A stretch of DNA of 64,000 nt from the NCBI GenBank assembly GCA_030765605.1, contig JAVCCG010000113.1, positions 16,966-80,965 on the forward strand, in the 5' to 3' direction. Source of the stretch: Candidatus Alcyoniella australis (GTDB lineage Bacteria > Lernaellota > Lernaellaia > JAVCCG01 > Alcyoniellaceae). The notes beneath the pieces are model-generated. The model made no database searches and was not told the DNA's origin. It was given only the letters and a program-made list of their open reading frames with translations. The position numbers were made by a program, and so were the translations under genes. Shown here piece by piece: positions 45,358 through 54,332 of the stretch (position 1 is its first letter; every line of letters starts with the position of its first letter).

Positions 45358-46323
45358 TTAATTGATAGCTTCGACTCCCTCGAACAGGATGCTGACCGAT
45401 TCCCCGTTGTGAATGTGATCGATGGCTTTGGCGAACAGTCCGGCCACGCTGAGCACATCGATCTTCTTTAGCTGCTTAGACTCGCGCAGTAGGGGAATCG
45501 TATCGGTCGCGTAAAGCTTTTGCATCGGTGAGGCCTTGATCCGCGCCGCGGCCTTGCCCGAGAGTACGGGGTGAGTGGCAAAGGCGTAGATCTCCTTGGC
45601 CCCCTCGCGCTTGAGCGCCTGGGCCGCGGTGCACAGCGTGCCTGCGCTGTCGGCAATGTCGTCGATCAGGATACAAATGCGGCCCTTGACCTGGCCGACG
45701 ATGTTCATCACCTCGCTCGATCCCGGGCCATCGCGGCGCTTGTCGATGATCGCCAGGTCGCCGCCGTGGCTGAAGCGTTGCGCAACATAGCGCGCGCGCT
45801 TGACGCCTCCGGCGTCCGGGCTGACCGCGACGATCGGCTCGTTGATCCGCTCCCCGATCATATTGAGAAAGACTGTCGAGGCGTAGAGGTTGTCTACCGG
45901 CAGGTTGAAGAAACCCTGGATCTGACCGGCGTGCAAATCGCAGGTCAGCACGCGATTGGCCCCGGCTGCGGTGATCAGGTCGGCCACCAGCTTGGCCGTG
46001 ATCGGTGCGCGCGAGGCGACCTTGCGATCCTGGCGCGCGTAGCCGAAGTACGGGATGACCGCGGTAATCCGCGAAGCGCTGGCGCGCTTGAGCGCGTCGA
46101 TCATGATCAGCAGTTCCATCAGCGTCTTGTTGGCCGGCCGGCAGGTCGACTGGATTACGAACGTGTCGTTGCCGCGCACGCTCTCGTCGATCACCACTTC
46201 GGTCTCGCTATCGGGGAACGGTCGGACCATAGCCTTGCCCAGCTTGATTCCCAGATGTTCGCAGATTGATTTCGCCAACGGTCTGTTGGCAGTGCCGGTA
46301 AAAACCTGGAGTTCCATTGACAC
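45358..46323 (-). CDS. prs: ribose-phosphate pyrophosphokinase
   Basis: A 321-residue PRPP synthase, feeding histidine, purine, pyrimidine and NAD synthesis. Visible motifs: Phe-Pro-Asp-Ser-Glu near 36, Tyr-Phe-Gly-Tyr-Ala-Arg-Gln-Asp-Arg near 97-105, Asp-Leu-His-Ala-Gly-Gln-Ile-Gln-Gly-Phe-Phe near 132, and the PRPP loop Ile-Leu-Ile-Asp-Asp-Ile-Ala-Asp-Ser-Ala-Gly-Thr. In that loop most enzymes have Asp-Asp-Met-Ile-Asp-Thr; the form here is slightly different. Head of the prs-rplY-pth-hppA run. Confidence 0.95.
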   Translation of the reverse strand: MSMELQVFTGTANRPLAKSICEHLGIKLGKAMVRPFPDSETEVVIDESVRGNDTFVIQSTCRPANKTLMELLIMIDALKRASASRITAVIPYFGYARQDRKVASRAPITAKLVADLITAAGANRVLTCDLHAGQIQGFFNLPVDNLYASTVFLNMIGERINEPIVAVSPDAGGVKRARYVAQRFSHGGDLAIIDKRRDGPGSSEVMNIVGQVKGRICILIDDIADSAGTLCTAAQALKREGAKEIYAFATHPVLSGKAAARIKASPMQKLYATDTIPLLRESKQLKKIDVLSVAGLFAKAIDHIHNGESVSILFEGVEAIN

Positions 46324-46462
46324 CCTGAATCCCCCATAGCCTGATCGTCAAACCGTTACGCCCCACCCGAACGGGTACGGCGTCGGCTGTTTACCGACCT
46401 GACTTTCCTTCATATATCAACCACGGACCGAATCGGCCCGGGCAAACAAATCCGTCGAATTC

Positions 46463-46536
46463 TGGCTGGGGTGGGAGGATTCGAACCTCCGAAGCCGGAA
46501 CCAAAGTCCGGTGACATACCACTTGTCGACACCCCA
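46463..46536 (-). tRNA. tRNA-Gln (anticodon TTG), CCA encoded
   Basis: Minus-strand 74-base tRNA with acceptor TGGGGTG/CACCCCA, discriminator G, encoded CCA (46463-46465), anticodon loop CTTTGGT (TTG) and GGTTCGAATCC in the T arm. The U1-A72 end pair is typical of tRNA-Gln. It lies between spoVG and prs. Confidence 0.95.
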
Positions 46537-46564
46537 GCTATCGGCCTGCGGCGTCCCTTGTGGG

Positions 46565-46852
46565 CTACTCCTGTCCAGCCAGGTTCGAGGCCCCTTCCTC
46601 TTGCAGCGCCTGGTAATAGGCCTCGAATACTGCCGCCTCGATGCGTTCCCGCATCTCGTTGTTCAGGGGATGCGCCGTTTCTGTATAGGTGCCGTCTTTA
46701 CGCTTCTTCGACGGCATCGCAACAAACAGGCCCTTATTCCCCTGAATGATCTTGAGATCGCGCACGATGAACTCGTCATCAAACGTGATCGACACGAAAG
46801 CCTTGAGCTTCTCCTCTCCGACCGGAAACACTTTGACCTTGGTGATCTCCAT
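46565..46852 (-). CDS. spoVG: SpoVG family RNA/DNA-binding regulator
   Basis: A 95-residue SpoVG protein: Met-Glu-Ile-Thr-Lys-Val-Lys-Val-Phe-Pro at the start, Ala-Phe-Val-Ser-Ile-Thr-Phe-Asp-Asp, Gly-Leu-Phe-Val-Ala-Met-Pro-Ser-Lys-Lys and Asp-Ile-type ending replaced by Thr-Ala-His-Pro-Leu-Asn. ATG 46852 follows GCAGGGAG; a start five codons earlier is possible. Family members bind nucleic acid and tune gene expression; the name refers to Bacillus and does not imply sporulation. It follows ispE by 23 bases. Confidence 0.93.
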   Translation of the reverse strand: MEITKVKVFPVGEEKLKAFVSITFDDEFIVRDLKIIQGNKGLFVAMPSKKRKDGTYTETAHPLNNEMRERIEAAVFEAYYQALQEEGASNLAGQE

Positions 46853-46875
46853 CTCCCTGCTCCTCAATCAATGCA

Positions 46876-47781
46876 TCATCTATGCAAGTTCGTGGTCGTG
46901 TATTCGCTCCACAGACCTTCGGACTGCGATTCAATTTTAGCCTTGGCCTCGGCAGCTGTTTCACACGAGGAAAAGACGCCGAAGACCGTAGGACCACTAC
47001 CGGTCATCGATGCGTGGAGGGCCCCTAATTCAAAGAGCATTCCTCGGATACGACGCACCTGCCGGTGGCGCTCCGAGACGTATTTCTCCAAATCATTCCG
47101 TACAAAGGGAACCAACGATTCCCAATCCGGAAAAGAGAGCGGTAAGTTAACTTGCAGCCCCCTGGATGTCAATCCCCCGCGCCATTGCTCGAAGGCCCAA
47201 GCCGTGCTCACTCCGAAGTCGGGCTTGACCAATACGATATGCATCTGCGGCCAGTCTTGCAACGGGGTCAGAACCTCCCCGATCCCTCCGGCCCAGCAGG
47301 GTTTTTGCTCAAGAAAAAAAGGCACATCCGCTCCGATGGAGCGGGCCAGCGAGTTGAGTTCGGTCGAGCCCAGCGGCCGGTCGGCCGCGCTGTTGAGCGC
47401 CAGCAGCACACTCGCCGCATCCGAGCTGCCTCCACCCAGGCCGGCCAGGACTGGGATCCGCTTGTCGATCTCGATCTTCAGTCCCTGGTTGACTCCCACG
47501 GCCTCGAAAAAACATCGAGCCGCCCGCGCAGCCAGGTTGCTCGGCCCGTTGGGCACGCCCTGGACGTCGCAGACCGCCTCAATCCCGCCTTCGACCGGCT
47601 CGATCCACAGCGTATCGTGCAGCGATAGCGGAAAATTGAGCATCTCCAGCTCGTGGTAACCGTCAGGACGGCGACCGACCACTTGCAGGCGCAGGTTGAT
47701 CTTAGCCGGAGCCGTTAGGGGGCCTGTCCGTGTTGTGATCACAATTTGATCATGCCGCCGGTCCGGCCGAGTGTCAATCAA
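46876..47781 (-). CDS. ispE: 4-diphosphocytidyl-2-C-methyl-D-erythritol kinase
   Basis: A GHMP kinase of the non-mevalonate isoprenoid route. Signatures: Ala-Pro-Ala-Lys-Ile-Asn-Leu near the start, Arg-Pro-Asp-Gly-Tyr-His-Glu-Leu, and the ATP loop Ala-Gly-Leu-Gly-Gly-Gly-Ser-Ser-Asp-Ala-Ala, with Gly-Ser-Gly-Pro-Thr-Val-Phe-Gly near the end. TTG 47781 gives 301 residues; an in-frame GTG at 47742 gives 288 and fits the family start better, but neither has a clear ribosome site. ispE-spoVG-prs-rplY-pth is a gene order also known from Bacillus-type and delta-type genomes. Confidence 0.93.
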   Translation of the reverse strand: MIDTRPDRRHDQIVITTRTGPLTAPAKINLRLQVVGRRPDGYHELEMLNFPLSLHDTLWIEPVEGGIEAVCDVQGVPNGPSNLAARAARCFFEAVGVNQGLKIEIDKRIPVLAGLGGGSSDAASVLLALNSAADRPLGSTELNSLARSIGADVPFFLEQKPCWAGGIGEVLTPLQDWPQMHIVLVKPDFGVSTAWAFEQWRGGLTSRGLQVNLPLSFPDWESLVPFVRNDLEKYVSERHRQVRRIRGMLFELGALHASMTGSGPTVFGVFSSCETAAEAKAKIESQSEGLWSEYTTTNLHR

Positions 47782-47865
47782 TGTAAAATCCGCTCCTGGG
47801 AATGGCTTGTATTGATTGGAGTCGGTTATGTTATGCTACAAACATTCAACATGAGGGGTTCTGCA

Positions 47866-48300
47866 ATGAGAAAATCCCGTGTCGCCGTTGTCTGTGCCGC
47901 ACTGCTGTGCTTCGTCTTTGTCAGCACCGCCCTGGCCGTGTTGTTCAAGCAGCAACAGAAGGATTACGTGGCAATGAACGTGCTCACGGGCGATGAGCGC
48001 ACCAACGCCTTTCGCAGCTGCCAAAACGGAGAGCTGGGCACGGATCACGGTCCGGTCAAAATCGAGGTCTACCTGGACATGCGCGACCCCACCGACATCA
48101 AGGCCATTCGCGTCTACCCGATCGAGGGTGGAGAACGGATATTCACCGACGTCAGCGGCATCAGCTATTACAAGTCGTTCCGCGAAGAGGGGCTGGCCGA
48201 GGTCCCGACCAGCAAAGGCGTATACGCCTATCCAACCACCGAGGATTTCTGCTTCGGCTTCAGCGTCGAATACTATAACCACACCGACTTTCTGCCCTGA
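47866..48300 (+). CDS. small exported protein, unknown family
   Basis: A 144-residue protein with an N-terminal hydrophobic segment (about 7-24) that ends Thr-Ala-Leu-Ala, likely a cleaved signal or an anchor. The rest is a compact beta domain with two Cys (in Ser-Cys-Gln-Asn and Phe-Cys-Phe-Gly) that could form a disulfide. ATG 47866 is preferred because GAGGGG lies just before it; ATG 47851 is in frame. A TATGCT -10-like box with a TG extension is at 47832. Divergent from ispE. No known function. Confidence 0.6.
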   Translation: MRKSRVAVVCAALLCFVFVSTALAVLFKQQQKDYVAMNVLTGDERTNAFRSCQNGELGTDHGPVKIEVYLDMRDPTDIKAIRVYPIEGGERIFTDVSGISYYKSFREEGLAEVPTSKGVYAYPTTEDFCFGFSVEYYNHTDFLP

Positions 48301-48477
48301 CATCAGGGGTCTTATTGCATTAAGACCAGCGTGATATGCGAGTTTTGTGGCGGCTCAAAGCCGCCCCGCAAGCGTTTACTTAAATATTGTCTTTACAATA
48401 TTTACCACCCCAAGGCTTAGTCGCGGGGAGGATCGCTTAGCTACGACGATGGTTCGCTCGCGTGCTATGCAGGCACC

Positions 48478-50202
48478 TCAAAGGTGCCTGGTGATTGGCA
48501 GTCGGCGATCTTTGCCGAACGCGCGGCCGGTGACCTTGACCCCCGGCGGGGCCTGGCGGCGCTTGTACTCGTTAAGGTCGGTCAGCCGGATCACCCGGCG
48601 CACGGTCTCGGCCTCGAACCCCTGCTCCACGATTTGCGCCACGCTCAGATCCTGTTCCACATAGAGCTTGAGGATCGGGTCGAGCACCTCGTATGCGGGC
48701 AGGCTGTCGCTGTCGAGCTGGTCGGGCCGCAGCTCGGCCGTGGGAGGTTTGGTGATAATGCTCTCGGGAATCGTCGGGCCCTCGCTTTGGTGGTTGCGCC
48801 AGCCACACAGCTCATAGACCTGCGTCTTGTACACGTCCTTGAGTGGCGCGAACCCGCCGGCCATATCGCCGTAGAGCGTGCAGTAGCCCACCGAGGTCTC
48901 GCTCTTGTTGCCGGTGGTGAGCACCAGCGAGCCAAACTTGTTGGACAGCGCCATCAGGATGATGCCGCGCACGCGGGCCTGCATGTTTTCCTCGGTCACG
49001 TCCTGCTCTACTCCGACGAACGTCGGCTGCATCATCTCCAGCAGCGCCTCAAACGCGGGCTCGATGCCGATCTGCTCGAAGCTCATTCCGAGGTTGGCGG
49101 CGAGCTGCGCAGCGTCGTCCAGGCTCTGCTGCGCGCTGTAGCGGCTGGGCATGTAGACCGTGCGCACGTGCTCGGGCCCCAACGCGTCGACCGCCACCGC
49201 GGCCACCAACGCCGAGTCCACGCCGCCGGAGAGTCCGATGATCACGTCGCTGAACCCGTTTTTACGCACATAGTCACGGGTGCCCAGCACCAGCGCCTTG
49301 TAGACCTCCTCGTTCGGGTCGTCGCGAACATCGATCAGTCCCGGGTCGGCCGGGCCGCGCTCGTCTTGCTCGGAGCGGTCGATATAGATCTCTGCGGGCA
49401 CGTTGTCGATTTCCAGCTCGCGCCGGTCGGCGCGCCAACGCGGATCTTTGAGCCGCGTGCGTAGCACGTGGTCGCAATCCACGTCGCAGGTGATCAACGC
49501 CTCCTCGAAACTCGGGCCGCAGGCCAATCGACGACCGAGCTGATCGAGCACACAGGAGTTGCCGTCGAACACCAGCTCGTCCTGTCCGCCGACCATGTTG
49601 CAGAACGCCACCACGGCCACGTTGTCCTGGGCGCGCGTGGCGAGCATCCGCCTACGAAACTCGGGTTTGCCCTGAGCGTAGGGCGAGGCGGAGATGTTGA
49701 GGATCACCGCGGCGTCGCCTGCCAACACCTCTTCGCGCGCCGGGCCGCCGGGATACCAGATGTCCTCGCAGATCGTCACTCCCAGACGACGCCCCCCAAG
49801 GTCGATCACCAGCGACGAACAGCCTTTCTGGAAATTGCGGTCCTCGTCGAACACGCCGTAGTTGGGCAAGGAGCGCTTGTGGTAGACCGCCTCCACTACG
49901 CCCTCGTGCAGCACGGCCGCCGCGTTGTAGGCGTCCTCCACCAGGTCGGCGAAACCGACCACCGCCGTAATGTCACCGACCTGGGAAGCGATCTGCTCGA
50001 TCGCCTCAATGTTCTGCTCCAGAAACTGTGGGCGCAGCAGCAGGTCTTCAGGCGGGTAGCCGGCTACCGCCAGCTCGGGCAGCAGCACCAGATCGCAGCC
50101 CGCCTTTTGGGCTCGCAGGATGTACTCCAAAATCTTGCGCGAGTTCCCCTCGAGGTCTCCCACGCAGGCGTTTATTTGTGCTAGGCCGATACGAATGCTC
50201 AA
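48478..50202 (-). CDS. nadE: glutamine-dependent NAD+ synthetase
   Basis: A 574-residue two-domain enzyme making NAD from deamido-NAD, ATP and glutamine. The N-terminal nitrilase-like glutaminase (1-250) has Glu43 in Leu-Pro-Glu-Leu, the Lys in Tyr-His-Lys-Arg-Ser-Leu-Pro-Asn-Tyr-Gly-Val-Phe-Asp-Glu and the Cys in Val-Thr-Ile-Cys-Glu-Asp-Ile-Trp. The synthetase domain (about 290-574) has the PP-loop Ile-Gly-Leu-Ser-Gly-Gly-Val-Asp-Ser-Ala and Thr-Thr-Gly-Asn-Lys-Ser-Glu. An 8-base hairpin (48471-48489) sits on its stop. Confidence 0.96.
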   Translation of the reverse strand: MSIRIGLAQINACVGDLEGNSRKILEYILRAQKAGCDLVLLPELAVAGYPPEDLLLRPQFLEQNIEAIEQIASQVGDITAVVGFADLVEDAYNAAAVLHEGVVEAVYHKRSLPNYGVFDEDRNFQKGCSSLVIDLGGRRLGVTICEDIWYPGGPAREEVLAGDAAVILNISASPYAQGKPEFRRRMLATRAQDNVAVVAFCNMVGGQDELVFDGNSCVLDQLGRRLACGPSFEEALITCDVDCDHVLRTRLKDPRWRADRRELEIDNVPAEIYIDRSEQDERGPADPGLIDVRDDPNEEVYKALVLGTRDYVRKNGFSDVIIGLSGGVDSALVAAVAVDALGPEHVRTVYMPSRYSAQQSLDDAAQLAANLGMSFEQIGIEPAFEALLEMMQPTFVGVEQDVTEENMQARVRGIILMALSNKFGSLVLTTGNKSETSVGYCTLYGDMAGGFAPLKDVYKTQVYELCGWRNHQSEGPTIPESIITKPPTAELRPDQLDSDSLPAYEVLDPILKLYVEQDLSVAQIVEQGFEAETVRRVIRLTDLNEYKRRQAPPGVKVTGRAFGKDRRLPITRHL

Positions 50203-50342
50203 CGCACTCCCTCCAAGTTCAGGTCACAGGCCGAATCCTATCAAAAACCGAGGCGAAAGATTACAACGCACTGCTTTGATTTTGGCATTCAACTCATTCA
50301 TCATTGCCGCGTTGCGCCCGTAAGCCACTAAGGAGCATTGTC

Positions 50343-52865
50343 ATGCGAATTCCCTGGACCGTGTTGTTCGTCCTTTTACTAAGCGTGCTCGCCGTGGGCC
50401 TGCTCGCCTCGTGCGAGGCTGACGACGACGATGATGACGACGACGACACCGGAGACGACGACGACATCAACTTCGACCCGCCCGAGATTACCGACGGGTA
50501 CTCCTATATCCCCTGCGGGACTTTCCTGATGGGCAGTCCAGCCGACGAGACGGGCAGGCGCGAAAACGAGGCGCAGCATCAGGTCTCGTTTAGCCACGAC
50601 TTCGAGCTGATGCAGCAAGAGGTAACCCAGGAGCAGTTCGAGGCGTTTCTCGGATTCAACCCCAGCTTCTACCCCGAGTTCGGCACCGACGGACTGACCC
50701 TGCCGGTGGAGCAGGTAAGCTGGTACGACGCCTTGGCCTATGCCAATAAAACGTCCGAGGCCTATGGCCTGCCGGTGTGCTACAACCTGAGCAACATCGT
50801 CTGCGACGACGAGGCCGCGGGCGATAGCCTGAGCTATTGCAGCGCGCAAGGCGGCATCTGGTCCGCCGACGTGGCGCTCAACGGCACCGACTTGGTCTAC
50901 GGCTGCCAGGGATTCCGCCTGCCCACCGAGGCCGAGTGGGAATACGCCGTACGCGCCGAGACCACCACGCCGTTCTCCAGCGGCGAGCTGCTCAACCCGG
51001 CATGCACGCCGCTGGATTACAACCTGGACCGCGTGGCCTGGTACTGCGGCAACTCCAACGACAAAACCCACAGCGTCGGGCTGCGGGAGCCCAACCCCTG
51101 GAACCTGTTCGACGTCTACGGCAACGTGATGGAGTGGACCAACGACTGGTACGCCGACGATCCGGGCGATCAGCTGGTCGACCCTGCGGGCCCAGCCGAG
51201 GGTTACTTCAAAGTCGCTCGCGGCGGCGCGGCGCGCTTTAGCTCGCCGGTATTTTGCCGCTCGGCTTTTCGCACCGGACACTCGGTCGATTATCAGGGTC
51301 GCCGCGTAGGGTTCCGCCTGGCGCGCTCATTGGAGACGACCTACCCGTTCAACGTCTGCGGCGAGGCCGACCCCGAGCTGAAGATCGCGCCCGCGCCCGA
51401 GAAAGACGCGACCCTCGATCTGCCGCGCTCGCTGCCGTTCGAGTACACCCGCGAGCCCGCCGGCATTCCGCCCAGCCAGGCCGAAATCAACGAGTTCACA
51501 CGCGAGATCACCGCTTTCTGGGCCGACACCGACTACTTCAACTGGAACTACTGGCTCAGCCACGGTATGCACGCGAGCAATCCCAACGGCACTCCGGACT
51601 ACAAGCTGTATTGGCAGGATTTCGTGGTGCAAAAGCAGGGCGACCTGGTGACCTTCGAGCATACGGGCAACGCCGACAACATCATGATCCGAACCGGCAA
51701 GCTGTTTAACAACACTGCGGCGCTCTACCTCGAGACCGGCGATCCCGAACTGGGTGCGCTGCTCGAACAGTTGTGCAAGGGCGTGGTCGCGCTGTTCTGG
51801 GGCTTCCAATGGACTGAAGACGATCCCGAGCCCTACCTGATGCCGCGCGCGCACTTCACCGAGGACCATAGCTACGTGGAGAACGGCAAAGACGTGGCCG
51901 TGACCTACGACGGCTCCAAGCACACCAGCACCGATTGGAACGGCCGCTCCTTCCCCAACGACTACAATCCCTATTGGGAAGGGGTCTGGGTGCGCTCGAT
52001 GCGCTCCAAAGACGACGTGCCGCACATCTACCGCATGATCCCCTGGCTGATGTACCTGATCCAGGACGCGCCGGACGAGTCGGTGCGCGAACAGGCCGCC
52101 GAGGCGCTGGACTATTTACAACGCTTCGCCCGCGACATCGTGGACACCGGCTATTACATCCGCTCCAAGGATGAGCAGGGCAACGAGATGCTCCCGCTGA
52201 ACCTGGACAACAACATGGTCGCCGACCTGGCGAGCTTCGTGATCTACGAGGGCCTGGATCCCAACGCCGAGTGCAACCCCAAGCTGTCCTCGGCCTTGAT
52301 CGGCTACGGCTCGGCGCTGGACGTCTCGTGCGGCAACGGCATTGGCGAGATCTACGAGTGGGTGGCGACCAACGGCCACTACTTCAATTACGCGATCATC
52401 CGCTACTTCCACGTGGCCACTGTCACCAACGCGCTGATCAACGGCGAGGACGAGGTAGCCTACTGGCTAATCTCCGGCCTGGAACGCCGCGCCGACGAAT
52501 ACATGGCGGGCAACGGCAACTGGCAGGATGCCGCAGACTGGGACGCCGACCTGGCCGCCTATCTGCTGATCGCCGGTGCGGCCGGCCTGCCGCTAACAGC
52601 GCAGGAAGCGCGCTTCGTCATCGAGCAGTACAGCCTCTCGGCCCAGCACTACGCGACCTGGCCCTACTGGAACATGTACGACCCCTCGATCCCCGACGGC
52701 CAGTACCGCTACGCCCCGGACCGCGCGGCCGAGGGCTATCGGGTGTTGCGCTCCACAGAGGTGGAGTACCTGATCGAGTACTGCGCCTCGCCGTTTAAAA
52801 ACCCGGCCAGCGTCGATCCAGTGGACTGCGACGCGGTCCTCGATCCCACCCAGTGGGGGCTGTAA
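50343..52865 (+). CDS. lipoprotein with FGE-sulfatase domain and large C-terminal domain
   Basis: An 840-residue protein from ATG 50343 (AGGAGC before it). Lipobox Leu-Ala-Ser-Cys, Cys24, then an Asp-rich spacer to about residue 41. Residues about 50-330 are a formylglycine-generating-enzyme-like (FGE-sulfatase) domain: Phe-Leu-Met-Gly-Ser-Pro, Arg-Leu-Pro-Thr-Glu-Ala-Glu-Trp-Glu-Tyr-Ala, Asp-Val-Tyr-Gly-Asn-Val-Met-Glu-Trp, Gly-Phe-Arg-Leu-Ala-Arg. From about 380 to 840 is a helical region rich in Trp/Tyr/Asp that could be an alpha/alpha toroid as in polysaccharide enzymes; unassigned. Most FGE-like domains bind ligands or glycans rather than activate sulfatases, and no sulfatase is in view. 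Confidence 0.7.
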   Translation: MRIPWTVLFVLLLSVLAVGLLASCEADDDDDDDDDTGDDDDINFDPPEITDGYSYIPCGTFLMGSPADETGRRENEAQHQVSFSHDFELMQQEVTQEQFEAFLGFNPSFYPEFGTDGLTLPVEQVSWYDALAYANKTSEAYGLPVCYNLSNIVCDDEAAGDSLSYCSAQGGIWSADVALNGTDLVYGCQGFRLPTEAEWEYAVRAETTTPFSSGELLNPACTPLDYNLDRVAWYCGNSNDKTHSVGLREPNPWNLFDVYGNVMEWTNDWYADDPGDQLVDPAGPAEGYFKVARGGAARFSSPVFCRSAFRTGHSVDYQGRRVGFRLARSLETTYPFNVCGEADPELKIAPAPEKDATLDLPRSLPFEYTREPAGIPPSQAEINEFTREITAFWADTDYFNWNYWLSHGMHASNPNGTPDYKLYWQDFVVQKQGDLVTFEHTGNADNIMIRTGKLFNNTAALYLETGDPELGALLEQLCKGVVALFWGFQWTEDDPEPYLMPRAHFTEDHSYVENGKDVAVTYDGSKHTSTDWNGRSFPNDYNPYWEGVWVRSMRSKDDVPHIYRMIPWLMYLIQDAPDESVREQAAEALDYLQRFARDIVDTGYYIRSKDEQGNEMLPLNLDNNMVADLASFVIYEGLDPNAECNPKLSSALIGYGSALDVSCGNGIGEIYEWVATNGHYFNYAIIRYFHVATVTNALINGEDEVAYWLISGLERRADEYMAGNGNWQDAADWDADLAAYLLIAGAAGLPLTAQEARFVIEQYSLSAQHYATWPYWNMYDPSIPDGQYRYAPDRAAEGYRVLRSTEVEYLIEYCASPFKNPASVDPVDCDAVLDPTQWGL

Positions 52866-52895
52866 TAGCTTAGAGCAACGTCAATCGCTAAATGG

Positions 52896-52925
52896 AAAAG
52901 GCCCGGGAGCAATCCCGGGCCTTTT
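52896..52925 (+). terminator. bidirectional Rho-independent terminator
   Basis: Thirteen-base stem (52896-52908 / 52913-52925) with a GCAA loop, AAAA before and TTTT after. It separates the FGE lipoprotein from the convergent PLD/FRG cassette. Confidence 0.85.
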
Positions 52926-53056
52926 GTTGTTGTCGTTACGTCAGCATACGGGATCTATTGTTGGCGCTATCACTAGACATGAGTGCGCAAGTACCGTTGC
53001 CGGATCCTGCATCCTATAATATGCGGCTATATCAGGAGGCTTTTACCAGCTGTAAT

Positions 53057-54325
53057 CTAATCTCCAACCAGTTTCACGTCGAAGCCCAGCCAGCGGATCG
53101 CACGTAACATTCTGTTGTTACATATTGGGATATCTTCGTTGTTCACCCAACCGAGAAGCTCCTGGACATTACTGCGACCAAATTGCTGAATTTTATAGGC
53201 TGGGTCGAAGATGCAACGGCCCATACGCTCGATAAAATCTCCCTGTCCATAGAGCAGGTATTTCACCGAGTTACGCACATCTACCAAATTATTGCGTTGT
53301 TTGAAGTCCCGCATGTGAGCTGCATGACCACCTGGGTAGAAGCGTAGACGGTCATAGAACGAATGCTCACATGAGAAAGCTTCAATCATTTCTTCCATTG
53401 TCGCGCGGTCTATTAAAGCTGGTGAACCAAGGATACGTGTGATAGTGGGATAGAACTTGGGCACCACCGTGTCAAAGATGTAATGCCAATCTTTTTCATG
53501 CCAGTCTTGAATCACCTTTCGCGTTTTATCTTCAGATCCAGCAGGCGATAAGATCGGCTCTGCTAAGTAGCTGTCGCCTTTCGTATACGTTTCGCGGACG
53601 AAGCTGAGGAACTCTGCAATTTCGAGACGAAGAGGCAATTCGGAGTTGGGTACTTTTCGTCGTCCGATATCTCGGTATACCCGCTCGACCGTGCGATGGG
53701 CATCCAGGAACTCCTGATATGTCTTACGGTATTCCTCTAAAAATGATCCTGAAGCGCTCTGTTTCGGTCGGTCCAGAGTAATGTTAGGCATGACAACTTC
53801 ACCAATCACCTCTTTGACTTTTTGATCCAGATCGCGTGATCCATCGTGGTATTTCTCGAACTCTCGGGTGTATACATCAAGACATCTGGCGTCGAAGACC
53901 TTTGCCGCGCCCCAATATCCGACGAATAGGCTCATAAGCTCTGTGTAACGCGGATCATCGACGCCAACAGCTACGTTGACCTCTATGTTTCGCTCTAAGC
54001 CGTCTTTAGTGAGATTCGCCGACCCAACGATCGCACATCGTTCGTCGAAAATGTACAGCTTCGGATGGAAGTGTGTGTCCGTGAAGAACCGGACTTGGAT
54101 CCCCTCTTTGTTTAGAACCGATTTAAGCGCCTTGGGGTCTGTAGGATACCCAAGACGTACAACGAGCTGAATCCTGCATTTTCGCTTGGCGAGATCCAGG
54201 ACTATGTCCGCATTGGTGAAGAACGCGCTAGCAATGTAGACTCGGCACGGTGGCACGGAATACTCAGAGAACGCGTTGAAAAGGAAGTCCCGTCGTCGAT
54301 TTGTATTTGCAAAAAGCCCGTCCAT
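53057..54325 (-). CDS. single-HKD phospholipase D-like protein (putative nuclease)
   Basis: A 422-residue protein. Residues about 25-150 are a PLD-like domain with one HKD motif: His-Pro-Lys-Leu-Tyr-Ile-Phe-Asp (about 88-95) followed by Ile-Val-Gly-Ser-Ala-Asn-Leu-Thr. One motif implies a dimer. The rest (about 150-420) is mostly helical and unassigned. Such proteins are often nucleases, including Z1/DISARM-type and restriction-linked ones. No signal peptide. DNA is clearly less GC-rich than both flanks. It starts seven bases after the FRG gene stop, so the two form an operon. Confidence 0.7.
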   Translation of the reverse strand: MDGLFANTNRRRDFLFNAFSEYSVPPCRVYIASAFFTNADIVLDLAKRKCRIQLVVRLGYPTDPKALKSVLNKEGIQVRFFTDTHFHPKLYIFDERCAIVGSANLTKDGLERNIEVNVAVGVDDPRYTELMSLFVGYWGAAKVFDARCLDVYTREFEKYHDGSRDLDQKVKEVIGEVVMPNITLDRPKQSASGSFLEEYRKTYQEFLDAHRTVERVYRDIGRRKVPNSELPLRLEIAEFLSFVRETYTKGDSYLAEPILSPAGSEDKTRKVIQDWHEKDWHYIFDTVVPKFYPTITRILGSPALIDRATMEEMIEAFSCEHSFYDRLRFYPGGHAAHMRDFKQRNNLVDVRNSVKYLLYGQGDFIERMGRCIFDPAYKIQQFGRSNVQELLGWVNNEDIPICNNRMLRAIRWLGFDVKLVGD

Positions 54326-54332
54326 ACCGCCT

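Noticed and set aside
48349..48365. Short hairpin GGCGGCT-CAA-AGCCGCC considered as a terminator
   Set aside because: No T-run follows on either strand and the stem is short.
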